A stretch of 64,000 nt of DNA from Clostridium sp. C8-1-8 (GTDB lineage: Bacteria; Bacillota; Clostridia; Clostridiales; Clostridiaceae): positions 1-64,000 of the forward strand of contig NZ_JAABNO010000014.1 of NCBI RefSeq assembly GCF_009928445.1. Direction: 5' to 3'. The position numbers and the translations under genes are program-made. The first letter of the stretch is position 1. Every line of letters begins with the position of its first letter. The notes under the pieces are model-generated. The model was not told the origin of the DNA, did no database searches, and was given only the letters and a program-made list of their open reading frames with translations. Shown here in pieces: positions 35,035 to 43,468 of this stretch.

Positions 35035-35646
35035 TTATTTAGCCATCATTTTACTGAAGTATCCAGCTGGTATATGCTTTTGTTTTATCCCTTCTGTAAC
35101 TGCAAGATAAGTTGCAGCTGTATCAAAACGTGCATCGTGGTAATTGCCGCTGCCTTCAAATAGGCTGTCTGCAGTTTGAGCAATCTTATCTTTGCTTATA
35201 TTTAGAAATTTGATTAGTTCTTCTAGTTTAGGATTTTTGTATTCGCCGTTTGGCTTTAGCAGCTTACAGACATTCTTGTAATAATTCATAGTACAGAAGG
35301 TGCTTTTTGGTTCCCATTCTTCTCCCATGCCCAAAAGTTCGTGTTTTAAAAACTTTATATCAAAGGAGACATTATGTCCTATAACGAAGTCTGCTTTAAT
35401 GAAGTCTTCATAAAAATCCTCTATTAAGTCCTCAAAGTACATACCGCTACTTAATTCGTATAACTTTTCCATTGAGAATCCATGAACTTCTTCTGCAGCA
35501 GGGTCCATCTGTTCAACTGTAAAGAAATAGTTTTTACCAATAGTTGTTTGAGGTTTAGTAGAAGAATCCACCACTATGTAACTTAGCTGGCATATGCTGC
35601 CCGGTCTAATACTTGTGGTTTCAGTATCAAAAAATAAAAGTTTCAT
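35035..35646 (-). CDS. 3'-5' exonuclease, DnaQ (DEDDh) family
   Basis: Stand-alone proofreading-type exonuclease of 203 aa, related to the DNA polymerase III epsilon domain. Exo I is FDTETT (residues 6-11), Exo II is GHNVSFDIKFL, and Exo III is YHDARFDTAAT with the general-base histidine, so all catalytic residues are present. There is no polymerase or helicase domain and no clear partner gene. Substrate could be DNA repair intermediates or small RNA; the family does not settle it. Start ATG after GGAGGATAAGA. Confidence 0.9.
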   Translation of the reverse strand: MKLLFFDTETTSIRPGSICQLSYIVVDSSTKPQTTIGKNYFFTVEQMDPAAEEVHGFSMEKLYELSSGMYFEDLIEDFYEDFIKADFVIGHNVSFDIKFLKHELLGMGEEWEPKSTFCTMNYYKNVCKLLKPNGEYKNPKLEELIKFLNISKDKIAQTADSLFEGSGNYHDARFDTAATYLAVTEGIKQKHIPAGYFSKMMAK

Positions 35647-35711
35647 TCTTATCCTCCAAAGTTATGTTAAGTCATCTAAAGTCTTATGTTGATTAAAGTT
35701 ATGGCTTTACT

Positions 35712-35760
35712 AAAAATTTTGATTATACTGAAGTAATTTAAGTATAATCAAAATTTTTTT
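35712..35760 (+). other. Orphan perfect 18-base hairpin with T-run
   Basis: AAAAATTTTGATTATACT (35712-35729) and AGTATAATCAAAATTTTT (35741-35758) pair exactly around an 11-base loop, followed on the plus strand by TT. It lies between two minus-strand genes and no plus-strand gene precedes it, so its role is not explained. Confidence 0.7.
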
Positions 35761-35884
35761 AATAAAGATAAAGTGCTTTTATAACACAAGACATAAGTAG
35801 ATTAATTTTTTACATAAGTATCTCTAATAACATAATATAATAAAATTATTATTATGAAAAGTTTTAATAGTAAAAATTAATTGG

Positions 35885-35926
35885 TTATGTAGTAAAAAAT
35901 TATGGCAGGCGACATAATTTCCTAAA
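35885..35926. repeat. Possible family B fragment with inverted core
   Basis: AAATTATGGCAGGCGACATAATTT contains GGCAGGCGACATAAT, the reverse complement of the family B core ATTATGTCGCCTGCC, flanked by AAATTATG and TTTCCTAA in the normal orientation. It looks like a family B core whose hairpin has flipped. Confidence 0.5.
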
Positions 35927-35930
35927 CAAT

Positions 35931-35959
35931 AAAAAAATCTCGGATAAGAATCCGAGATT
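35931..35959 (-). terminator. Terminator of the arginase gene
   Basis: AATCTCGGAT and ATCCGAGATT form the stem; on the minus strand seven Ts follow. Confidence 0.9.
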
Positions 35960-36860
35960 AGAGATTTTCAGATATTACTTTAAGCATTTTAATGCAGCTA
36001 GATAATGTTATATCTTCAACATCAAGTTTTGGATTAAACTCTACAAAGTCCATTGATCTTACTTTTCTAGTTGCTAGTACTGACTTTGTAATATCAGTAA
36101 CCTCTTCTATTGATAAACCTTCACTTACAGGAGTTCCTGTACCAGGCACTAATGAAGAGTCTAAGCAGTCGATATCGAAGCTTAAATGAAAGTTGTTGAT
36201 TTTAGCTGCTTGGATAGCATTATGAAATTCATTAATTACTGCTTCAGTTCCTTTATCTTTTATAGCTTTAGTAGTCCATACATTAAGCCCTAATTCTTTA
36301 ATTAAATCCAATTCACCTTTATCTAAATCCCTTGCTCCTAATATAAAAATATTAGATGGTTTTACTTTTCTACCTTCTACATATATATCTACAAGCCCCT
36401 TGTAGCCTAGTCCCATTGAAGCGGCTAATGGCATACCATGTACATTTCCACTTGGAGAAGTAGTATCTGTATTTATATCACCATGGGCATCAATCCAAAT
36501 TACTCCAAAGTCATCACCATGGAATCTAGCTGCACCAGCAACTGATCCTAAGCCCAATGAGTGATCTCCGCCTACAACGAAAGGAAAACAGTCAGAAGTT
36601 AAGGAATTATATACAATGTGAGCTAAATTAGTATTCACTTCAGTTATTGGAGATAAATACTTCATTACGCTATGGTTTATATATTTATCTTTTTCATCAA
36701 CTGTCTCAACATATAAATTTCCTAAATCATAAATTTTGTGTTTACCATCTACACTAAGGATTTGTCTTAAATCATTATCTCTTAAGGCATTTGGTCCAAA
36801 TTCTACGCCTGGTCTATCACATCCATAGAAAAGAGGAACACCTATCAAATTAATGTTCAT
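35958..36860 (-). CDS. rocF: Arginase
   Basis: Binuclear manganese hydrolase converting arginine to ornithine and urea. Metal-binding motifs GGDHSLGLG, DAHGDINT (with the HG that follows) and SFDIDCLD are in the right order. At 300 aa it fits bacterial RocF-type arginases; agmatinase or formiminoglutamase are alternatives, but IWIDAHGDINT with SGNVHGMPLA and the closing MDFVEFNP favour arginase. The start is ATG at 36860 after GGAGGTG; the frame continues to 36893 without need. No rocD or transporter is adjacent. The argS gene with its Arg T-box is elsewhere in the window, without direct link. Confidence 0.93.
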   Translation of the reverse strand: MNINLIGVPLFYGCDRPGVEFGPNALRDNDLRQILSVDGKHKIYDLGNLYVETVDEKDKYINHSVMKYLSPITEVNTNLAHIVYNSLTSDCFPFVVGGDHSLGLGSVAGAARFHGDDFGVIWIDAHGDINTDTTSPSGNVHGMPLAASMGLGYKGLVDIYVEGRKVKPSNIFILGARDLDKGELDLIKELGLNVWTTKAIKDKGTEAVINEFHNAIQAAKINNFHLSFDIDCLDSSLVPGTGTPVSEGLSIEEVTDITKSVLATRKVRSMDFVEFNPKLDVEDITLSSCIKMLKVISENL

Positions 36861-37007
36861 ATGAAGCACCTCCAATAATCTTTTGTTAGCCAAAAAAGAT
36901 TATATATTATATTAGTACAAAATATAAGTATTTTTGAAAAAAAAATAAAAAAAATGGTATGTTAATTTTTCTTAACACAAATAAATGTTAAAAAAATATC
37001 ATTCTAC
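36861..37007. other. Divergent spacer, arginase / ldh
   Basis: TGTTAATTTTTCTTAACA (36960-36977) is an inverted repeat with half-sites TGTTAA and TTAACA six bases apart. It recalls a Rex redox-repressor site, but the Rex spacing is four. Otherwise A-rich spacer. Confidence 0.4.
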
Positions 37008-37036
37008 TTGATAATTATTATTAAATGATATAAAAT
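37008..37036 (+). promoter_or_regulatory. Predicted promoter of ldh
   Basis: TTGATA at 37008-37013 and TAAAAT at 37031-37036 are 17 bases apart, giving a leader of about 160 bases before ldh. Confidence 0.5.
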
Positions 37037-37203
37037 ATTGTTATAGGATAGTATATTTATAACTTAGCAAAAGGATACTAATTAATATATAGTTTTTAGT
37101 ATAAAACATATTTTATACCAGTAACAAAATCCACTAATAGATTATATTTCTAACATAGGGATGAACATAAATAATATATCCTAATTCAAGGAGGATGATA
37201 TAA

Positions 37204-38157
37204 ATGTTAAGAGACAAAGCAAGTAAAATATCAATAATTGGAGCTGGATTTGTTGGTTCTACAACTGCATATGCATTGATGCTAGAGGGATTGGCTTCTG
37301 AGATTGTTATAGTGGATATAAATAAGGATAAGGCAGAAGCTGAAGCTATGGACTTGGCGCATGGAGCTGCCTTTGTAAAAGCAATAGATGTAATGGCAGG
37401 GGATTATGCAGATACTAAAGATTCAGATATAGTAATAATAACAGCTGGTATAGGGCAAAAGCCTGGTGAAACTAGACTTGATATAATAAATAAGAATTTA
37501 GCAGTTTTCAAGCAAATAGTTCCAGAAATAGTTAAATATAGCCCTAATGCTATACTACTTGTAGTTTCTAACCCAGTAGATATATTGACTTATATAACTT
37601 ATAAGCTATCAGGATTACCACAAAATAGAGTTATAGGTTCTGGTACAGTTCTAGATACTTCAAGATTTAAGTCCATGTTAAGTGATCATTTCGAAATTGA
37701 TCCAAGAAATATACACACTTATATAATTGGAGAACATGGTGATTCAGAAATAGCAGCTTGGAGTTTAACTAATATTGCTGGTATGAGTGCAGAAGACTAT
37801 TGCAGTAAGACCTGTGAAAAATGCGACGGTGACTTTAAGTTTACTATACCAGAAAAGGTTAAGAATGCAGCTTATGAAATAATAAATAAAAAAGGTTATA
37901 CAAACTATGCGGTAGGATTGGCTGTAAGAAGGATTGTGGAGGCTATTCTAAGAGATGAAAATTCAATATTAACAGTTTCATCCCTATTTAAAGGGCAATA
38001 TGGTATTGATGACGTATATCTAGCTATACCGACTATCGTTAATAGAGATGGTGCTAACAAGATCCTTGAAGTACCTCTATCACAGGAAGAGCAGTCAAAA
38101 CTTAACGAATCAGCAGAAATATTAAAGTCTCATTTAAGAGATGCGAAGCTTCAATAA
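37204..38157 (+). CDS. ldh: L-lactate dehydrogenase
   Basis: NAD-dependent reduction of pyruvate to lactate, regenerating NAD+ in fermentation. The Rossmann loop [13 protein letters not shown] (residues 13-25), the NPVDILTY segment and the catalytic IIGEHGDSE (His with preceding Asp/Arg partners) are present. The specificity region after the Rossmann fold has GQKPGETR, whose Gln marks lactate rather than malate dehydrogenase. 317 aa. Start ATG after GGAGGATG. Monocistronic, followed by a terminator. With pflB it gives two competing fates for pyruvate within 8 kb. Confidence 0.97.
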   Translation: MLRDKASKISIIGAGFVGSTTAYALMLEGLASEIVIVDINKDKAEAEAMDLAHGAAFVKAIDVMAGDYADTKDSDIVIITAGIGQKPGETRLDIINKNLAVFKQIVPEIVKYSPNAILLVVSNPVDILTYITYKLSGLPQNRVIGSGTVLDTSRFKSMLSDHFEIDPRNIHTYIIGEHGDSEIAAWSLTNIAGMSAEDYCSKTCEKCDGDFKFTIPEKVKNAAYEIINKKGYTNYAVGLAVRRIVEAILRDENSILTVSSLFKGQYGIDDVYLAIPTIVNRDGANKILEVPLSQEEQSKLNESAEILKSHLRDAKLQ

Positions 38158-38206
38158 TATTAAAGTTTAATTGAACTTAAAAAAGAATAGTATCTGATGA
38201 TAATAA

Positions 38207-38252
38207 TTTAGCCATACTAAGGAGTTTCTTCTTGGTATGGTTAAATTTTTAA
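38207..38252 (+). terminator. Terminator of ldh
   Basis: TTTAGCCATACTAAG pairs, with wobble, with CTTGGTATGGTTAAA, then TTTTTAATT. Beyond it, 38253-38462 is AT-rich spacer with no feature I can support. Confidence 0.85.
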
Positions 38253-38462
38253 TTAAAATTATGAGAAGAGTAATAATACTGTTAAAACTAATACGAAAAT
38301 TTTTATCATGTTTGAAAGCGTGTTGAAAATACAAATTTGGATATACTAATTTTAGTAGAATTTATAAGGTATATTATATAAATTCTAATCTTAAGAAAGT
38401 ATCTGTTCGCTGAAATAGATATTTGAAAATATTTAAATTTAAAGGAATCAAAGGTGATAGTT

Positions 38463-39563
38463 ATGCAGAGCAAGGCTAAAAAAGTCTTTAAGATTACTTT
38501 TATAATATTATTGTTAATGCTTTTATCATGTTTATCGGCATATATTTATTTGAGAAATAGGATATATTCAAATGATGAAATAAGTTTTTTAGAAAAAGAG
38601 TCAGGTATTCCTAGATATTTTGATAGTTCATTCCAACAAATAAATCCTTTGGCAGGCACAATAGCTCTAGAAGAAAAAAATCAGGGCTTTAGTGACCAAG
38701 ATTATAAAGAGCAAGAGGGAGTAACCAATGTACTGTTAATAGGTACTGATGGAAGGACATTGAATGAGAATTCCAGGTCTGATTCAATTATAATAGCTAC
38801 ATTAGACACAAATCATAAAAAGATTAAATATACATCAATAATGAGAGATTCCTACGTCCAGATTAAAGGCCATGGAGAAGACAAAATTAACAGTGCATTT
38901 GCTTATGGAGGGCCTAAACTTTTAATAGATACTATTTATAGAAATTTCAATATAAAATTAGATAAATACATATTGGTAAACTTTTGGGGGTTTGAAGATA
39001 TAGTAAATGAATTAGGCGGTATAGATATAGAAATAAAAGATTACGAAATAAAGGAAATGAACAAATATATAGGAGAAGTAGATAAGGTAAAATCACCTAA
39101 TATAGTAAGACCAGGACTACAGCACTTAGATGGACAACAAGCCTTGGCTTACTCAAGAATAAGAAAAGTAGGTAATGGCAGTTATGAAAGAACAGAGAGG
39201 CAAAGAAGGGTACTGACAGAGGTTGGAAGAAAAGTAATGAGTATAAATCCGGTTCAGTACCCAAGTATATTGAATACGATAATCCAATATTTTAAGACTA
39301 ATGTTGAGCCAATTCAGTTGATGAATTATGCATATACCGCTTACACAATGGGAGATGTAGCCTTTGAAGGACTACAACTGCCAGCCAGTGAATTATGTGA
39401 AGGACAATTATATAGAGGAACCTGGGTATTTTTAATCGATAAACAGCAAAATGCAAGAATTCTTAATGAATTTATATTTAATGATAAAAAATACAATCCA
39501 AAGGATGTAGACCGAAAGCAAGTACAGAGAGTAATAGAACAATATAAGAATAATGAAGAATAA
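38463..39563 (+). CDS. LytR-CpsA-Psr (LCP) family cell wall polymer ligase
   Basis: Membrane-anchored transferase that attaches undecaprenyl-linked anionic glycopolymers to peptidoglycan. One N-terminal transmembrane segment (about residues 9-29) is followed by the LCP domain, with NVLLIGTDGR, the arginine pair in NSRSDSIIIATLD and SIMRDSYV, and AYSRIRKVGNGSYERTERQRRV. 366 aa. The start is ATG at 38463 after AAAGGTGAT. Neighbours to the right include several other surface proteins but no polymer synthesis genes. The acceptor polymer is unknown. Confidence 0.93.
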   Translation: MQSKAKKVFKITFIILLLMLLSCLSAYIYLRNRIYSNDEISFLEKESGIPRYFDSSFQQINPLAGTIALEEKNQGFSDQDYKEQEGVTNVLLIGTDGRTLNENSRSDSIIIATLDTNHKKIKYTSIMRDSYVQIKGHGEDKINSAFAYGGPKLLIDTIYRNFNIKLDKYILVNFWGFEDIVNELGGIDIEIKDYEIKEMNKYIGEVDKVKSPNIVRPGLQHLDGQQALAYSRIRKVGNGSYERTERQRRVLTEVGRKVMSINPVQYPSILNTIIQYFKTNVEPIQLMNYAYTAYTMGDVAFEGLQLPASELCEGQLYRGTWVFLIDKQQNARILNEFIFNDKKYNPKDVDRKQVQRVIEQYKNNEE

Positions 39564-39568
39564 AAAAA

Positions 39569-39597
39569 GATATAGGAAGATGAACATCCTATATCAA
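39569..39597 (+). other. Hairpin after the LCP gene without T-run
   Basis: GATATAGGA and TCCTATATC pair around an 11-base loop just after the stop codon. No T-run follows, so it may protect the mRNA end rather than terminate. Confidence 0.5.
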
Positions 39598-39948
39598 ACG
39601 AAAATAAAAATAAAGTTAAGAGGGCAAATTAAATTCCGTTCAAAGTATATATATTCGCCATATTAATAAAAATTCCTTCTATAATATATTGAAATATATA
39701 GTGAAGTTAAATAAAAATATACAAACTAACAAATTACCTATGGATATATTAATAATTAATAATTATCTTAAATTAACTAAACTAAGTTTGAAGTGTTGAA
39801 CATATACATTTATAAAGGTACATTTATAAGTTTAAGCATAAAATTATTAAGTATAAAACGCTTCAGAAGTTTTTCAAATATGACACGGTTTATAGTTAAA
39901 TATATGATAATTAATTTGAAGCGTATCTATAATAAGGGGGTTGTTAGT
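39598..39948. other. Spacer upstream of the PIN-PhoH gene
   Basis: AT-rich. The PIN-PhoH frame stays open back to 39793, but the encoded extension (Ile, Lys, Tyr-rich) has no ribosome binding site and is most likely not translated. Confidence 0.5.
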
Positions 39949-41325
39949 TTGAAGAAAACTTATGTACTTGATACCAACGTTTTGTTGTATTCGCCAGGAG
40001 CTGTGTTAACCTTCGAGGATAATGATGTGGTTATTCCAGAGGTTGTTTTGGAAGAACTAGACAATTTGAAAAAGACGAATAATGACTTAGGGTTAAATGC
40101 AAGACATGCAGCAAGATTACTAGATAAGCTAAGAAAAGAAGGTAATTTAAGTGAAGGCATTCAATTACCTGGTGGTGGCAGTTTACGAGTTGAATCAAAT
40201 CACTATGGAACTAAAATACCTCCAAGCTGGGATGTTATGAAAGCTGATAACAGAATAATTCAAGTATGTAAAGCACTTAAAGAAAGCGGGGAGAATGTCC
40301 ATCTTATAACAAAAGACATATTTGAAAGAATTAAAGCTGATACTGTAGGAATTGAGGTTGATGATTTTCATGAGGAAGTAGTCCCTGAGCAAGATAATCA
40401 ATATACTGGTAGAATTGAAGTATATGCCCCTCAAGAAGTAATAGAAAAATTTTATAAAGATAAAGAATTAGATCCAAAAGAGCTTTATATATATGACGAT
40501 ACTAGGCAAATATATATAGAACCTAAATTAGAGGTTAACCAGTTTTTGATAATTCATTCGTCGGAAAATAATAAGCAGACTGCTTTAGGGAGATTCGATG
40601 GACAGAAGGTAGTTCAACTTATATATAAGGATAGTAAATCTTTTGGTTTATCTGCAAGAAATGTTGGCCAAAAGTTTATGATGGAATGCCTTTGGACCGA
40701 AGCTTCAAAAGCACCACTTACTATAATAAAAGGACCAGCAGGAACTGCTAAGACTCTATTTTCTTTAGCAACTGGACTTCAAAAAATATTAGAGGAAGCT
40801 AACAGTCAGTTTAGAAGAATATTGGTGTGTAGACCTAATGTAACCATGGACGAAGAAATAGGATATCTTCCAGGATCAGAACAGGAAAAAATAGCTCCTT
40901 TTATGAGGCCTATTTTTGATAATTTAGAAATACTTATAGACTCTGATGAAAATGAAAGATATAAGAATGAAAAGGAACTGAATGATAAAATAATGGAACT
41001 CTTTGATAGAAAGATAATTACTACAGAAGCAGTAGCCTATCTTAGAGGAAGATCAATAGTTAAGAACTGGGTAATAATTGATGAAGCCCAGAATCTTACT
41101 CCTAAGCAGGTAAAGGCTATAATAACAAGAGTTGGTGAAGGAACAAAACTTATTCTTATAGGGGATCCTGATCAAATAGATCAACCATTCCTAGATTCTA
41201 GATCCAATGGTCTATGTTATGCTTCGGAAAAAATGAAAGGAAGTAAGCTTTGCTATCAGGTCACATTGAAATATGACGAGTGTGAAAGAAGCCCAATTGC
41301 CTTTGAAGGTGCAAAAAGATTGTAA
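39949..41325 (+). CDS. PIN domain - PhoH family ATPase (PhoH2/YlaK type)
   Basis: Two-domain protein of 458 aa. The N-terminal PIN nuclease domain (about residues 3-140) starts KKTYVLDTNVLLYSPG and keeps acidic residues in PEVVLEELD and later KDIFERIKAD. The C-terminal PhoH ATPase has the Walker A GPAGTAKT (about 265) and Walker B VIIDEAQN. Characterised mycobacterial PhoH2 is an RNA helicase-RNase; a related role in RNA turnover is inferred. The start is TTG at 39949, eight bases after AAGGGGG, because relatives begin with the KKTYVLDTN strand. Monocistronic with a terminator. Confidence 0.92.
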   Translation: MKKTYVLDTNVLLYSPGAVLTFEDNDVVIPEVVLEELDNLKKTNNDLGLNARHAARLLDKLRKEGNLSEGIQLPGGGSLRVESNHYGTKIPPSWDVMKADNRIIQVCKALKESGENVHLITKDIFERIKADTVGIEVDDFHEEVVPEQDNQYTGRIEVYAPQEVIEKFYKDKELDPKELYIYDDTRQIYIEPKLEVNQFLIIHSSENNKQTALGRFDGQKVVQLIYKDSKSFGLSARNVGQKFMMECLWTEASKAPLTIIKGPAGTAKTLFSLATGLQKILEEANSQFRRILVCRPNVTMDEEIGYLPGSEQEKIAPFMRPIFDNLEILIDSDENERYKNEKELNDKIMELFDRKIITTEAVAYLRGRSIVKNWVIIDEAQNLTPKQVKAIITRVGEGTKLILIGDPDQIDQPFLDSRSNGLCYASEKMKGSKLCYQVTLKYDECERSPIAFEGAKRL

Positions 41326-41374
41326 AAAAACTATAAACTCAATTGAATTATATTTTTGTTATGGATATAATAAA

Positions 41375-41409
41375 GCAGGTAGAAAATATTAAATACCTGC
41401 TTTTTTTAT
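41375..41409 (+). terminator. Terminator of the PIN-PhoH gene
   Basis: GCAGGTA and TACCTGC pair around a 12-base loop and are followed by seven Ts. Confidence 0.9.
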
Positions 41410-41579
41410 TTTTGACAAGTATAAACTTTATAAATTTAGGATAATAAAAGTAGTATAGTTATAAGTTAAATAACAAAAAAATATAACTCAATATAACCAA
41501 TAAAGCACTAATGACTAAAAAAAGGATTTTTGTTAAAATTAAATAGAACTCTAAGATAAAATTAAGAGGTGTATAATTA

Positions 41580-42425
41580 ATGGCTAAAAAAAACACAAAT
41601 AAATCTTCAATTATGAAAAGACTATTTTTTCTATATTCTTTTATTTTAATGATATCTATAGTAGTTTCAGCATCAATTATAACTGTAAATAAATCGAAAG
41701 ATACAGTAGAAATGGTAAAGAAAAGCGAAAACTTGGCAAGTAACAACAAAGAAAAAACTATTACTATTGATAACGAAAAGCAGGATACTATAGCTGAAAA
41801 CAATGAGGCTAAGTTGACAAAGGATAAAGTTGATAATATAGCGCAAAAGGACTATAGACTTTTGCTTGTGAATAAGAATTATCCATTGGATAGTACCTTC
41901 AAACCTAATGAGCTAGTTCCCCCTAATGTTAAAAGAATTGGATCGGTTTCTTTAGAAAATAGAAAGATGAGTAGAGAAGCTGCCAAAGCCCTAGAAAGTA
42001 TGTTTTTTGATGCAAAAAAAGATAAGATAAATTTAATTTTGGTATCTGCATATAGGAGTTATGAAAATCAAGCTGATGTATATGAAAGAAAAATTGAGAC
42101 TGATGGAGCTACAGAAGCTAGTAAATACGTAGCTAAAGAAGGCTCAAGTGAACACCAAACTGGTCTTGCTGTTGATGTAAATTCTTCTCCATACTATGAT
42201 TTAGCTGAAGATTTTGAAAAGACTAAGGAAGGAAAATGGGTTGCAGACAATGCTCATAAATATGGATTTGTTATAAGGTATCTAAAGGGTAAAAGTGATA
42301 TAACAGGATATAATTATGAACCGTGGCATTTAAGATATGTAGGAACAGATGCGGCCAAATACATGTTTGATAATAATTTGTGCCTTGAAGAATATGTGCA
42401 GAAATTAGCATCGGAACAAAAATAA
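41580..42425 (+). CDS. D-alanyl-D-alanine carboxypeptidase, VanY/M15B family
   Basis: Zinc peptidase acting on peptidoglycan stem peptides outside the cell. A signal anchor (about residues 14-36) is followed by a low-complexity charged linker to about residue 85 and the VanY domain. The catalytic set is present: SAYRSYENQ, SEHQTGLAVDV (His and Asp ligands) and EPWHLRYVG (His ligand with the general base Glu). 281 aa. Start ATG after AAGAGGTG. It is the first of three genes at 28- and 10-base spacing (41580-44536) encoding anchored surface proteins. No vancomycin-resistance partners are present, so routine wall trimming is more likely. Confidence 0.94.
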   Translation: MAKKNTNKSSIMKRLFFLYSFILMISIVVSASIITVNKSKDTVEMVKKSENLASNNKEKTITIDNEKQDTIAENNEAKLTKDKVDNIAQKDYRLLLVNKNYPLDSTFKPNELVPPNVKRIGSVSLENRKMSREAAKALESMFFDAKKDKINLILVSAYRSYENQADVYERKIETDGATEASKYVAKEGSSEHQTGLAVDVNSSPYYDLAEDFEKTKEGKWVADNAHKYGFVIRYLKGKSDITGYNYEPWHLRYVGTDAAKYMFDNNLCLEEYVQKLASEQK

Positions 42426-42453
42426 CTTAAGTTCTATTGGAGGATTTTAATAG

Positions 42454-43458
42454 ATGAAAAAAAATGAAAAGAAAAATAGAAGGTTTATTAATGTTTTTGG
42501 TCTGAATATATTTAATTTTATATTTGCAAATATTGTTATCGGACTTGTAATATCTGTGCCATTGGTTTTTTATGGTCCCTTTAATAACATAAAGGAATTA
42601 GTTGTTACTTCTGCTATGACTACACTTAGTCATCAATATTTAGCTACTGTATTTTTAAGTAAAGCTGAAATTGATGAAATAATGAACAAGAATAAAGTAG
42701 AAGACACTGTTAACTCAAATACCAATGAAATTAGTATACAAGAACCAACTTCTGATACTGTTAGCAAAGGTGATAGTGGTATAGAGTTAAAAGAAATAAA
42801 AGGTAATTCTTTTAATGGACATCTGCTTATAGTGAATGATGCTAAAAGGATACAACTTGGATTAACTGACAATTTAGGACGTTTTGGTATGAAGCTTGAT
42901 GATATAGTGAAAAAAGAGAATGCAGTAGCAGGAATAAATGCAGGCGGATTTCAAGATGAAAATGGACAAGGTAACGGTGGTGTACCTACTGGAATGGTTG
43001 TAAAGGACGGTAAGATCGTCTTTGATGACCAGAAGGAAGATAAGGTTTCGCTTATAGGCTTTAATACAGATGGTGTTTTGGTAATGGGGAAATACAGTAA
43101 GAATGATATTGCGAGACTAAAGATTAAAGATGCAGTATCCTTCAGTCCTTTCTTAGTTATAAATGGACAAGGTGTAATTAAAAGTGGAAATGGTGGTTGG
43201 GGTATTGCACCTAGAACTGCTATAGGACAGAGAAAAGATGGCACAGTTTTAATGCTTGTAATTGATGGCAGACAAATAGGAAGCCTTGGAGCAACATTGA
43301 AAGATGTCCAAGAGATCATGATAGAAAATGGTGCATATAATGCTGCTAACTTGGATGGAGGATCATCAACTACAATGTTTTATGATGGTAAGATAATAAA
43401 CAATCCTTCTAGTAAAGATGGTGTTAGATACATTCCAACTTCATTTATTATTAAATAG
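42454..43458 (+). CDS. Membrane-anchored phosphodiester glycosidase (NAGPA-domain) protein
   Basis: One N-terminal transmembrane segment (about residues 19-41), a linker with repeated short Asn/Ser/Thr stretches, then a NAGPA domain (about 105-334), the family of the lysosomal uncovering enzyme and of bacterial SpoIIR-unrelated exopolysaccharide proteins. Signature stretches are AGINAGGF, GVPTGMVVKDGK, APRTAIGQRKDGTVLMLVIDG and the catalytic-region NLDGGSSTTM near the C terminus. It probably hydrolyses a phosphodiester-linked sugar in a surface polymer; that is inferred from the family. Second gene of the VanY cluster, start ATG after TTGGAGG. Confidence 0.9.
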   Translation: MKKNEKKNRRFINVFGLNIFNFIFANIVIGLVISVPLVFYGPFNNIKELVVTSAMTTLSHQYLATVFLSKAEIDEIMNKNKVEDTVNSNTNEISIQEPTSDTVSKGDSGIELKEIKGNSFNGHLLIVNDAKRIQLGLTDNLGRFGMKLDDIVKKENAVAGINAGGFQDENGQGNGGVPTGMVVKDGKIVFDDQKEDKVSLIGFNTDGVLVMGKYSKNDIARLKIKDAVSFSPFLVINGQGVIKSGNGGWGIAPRTAIGQRKDGTVLMLVIDGRQIGSLGATLKDVQEIMIENGAYNAANLDGGSSTTMFYDGKIINNPSSKDGVRYIPTSFIIK

Positions 43459-43468
43459 GGGGAAAATT

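Noticed and set aside
36960-36977. Rex repressor site upstream of ldh
   Set aside because: The half-sites fit (TGTTAA / TTAACA), but the gap is six bases rather than four and the site is far upstream of the predicted promoter. Kept only as a remark.
39793-39948. Longer N terminus for the PIN-PhoH protein
   Set aside because: The extension has no ribosome binding site and an Ile/Lys/Tyr composition typical of spacer DNA, while TTG at 39949 has AAGGGGG at good spacing.
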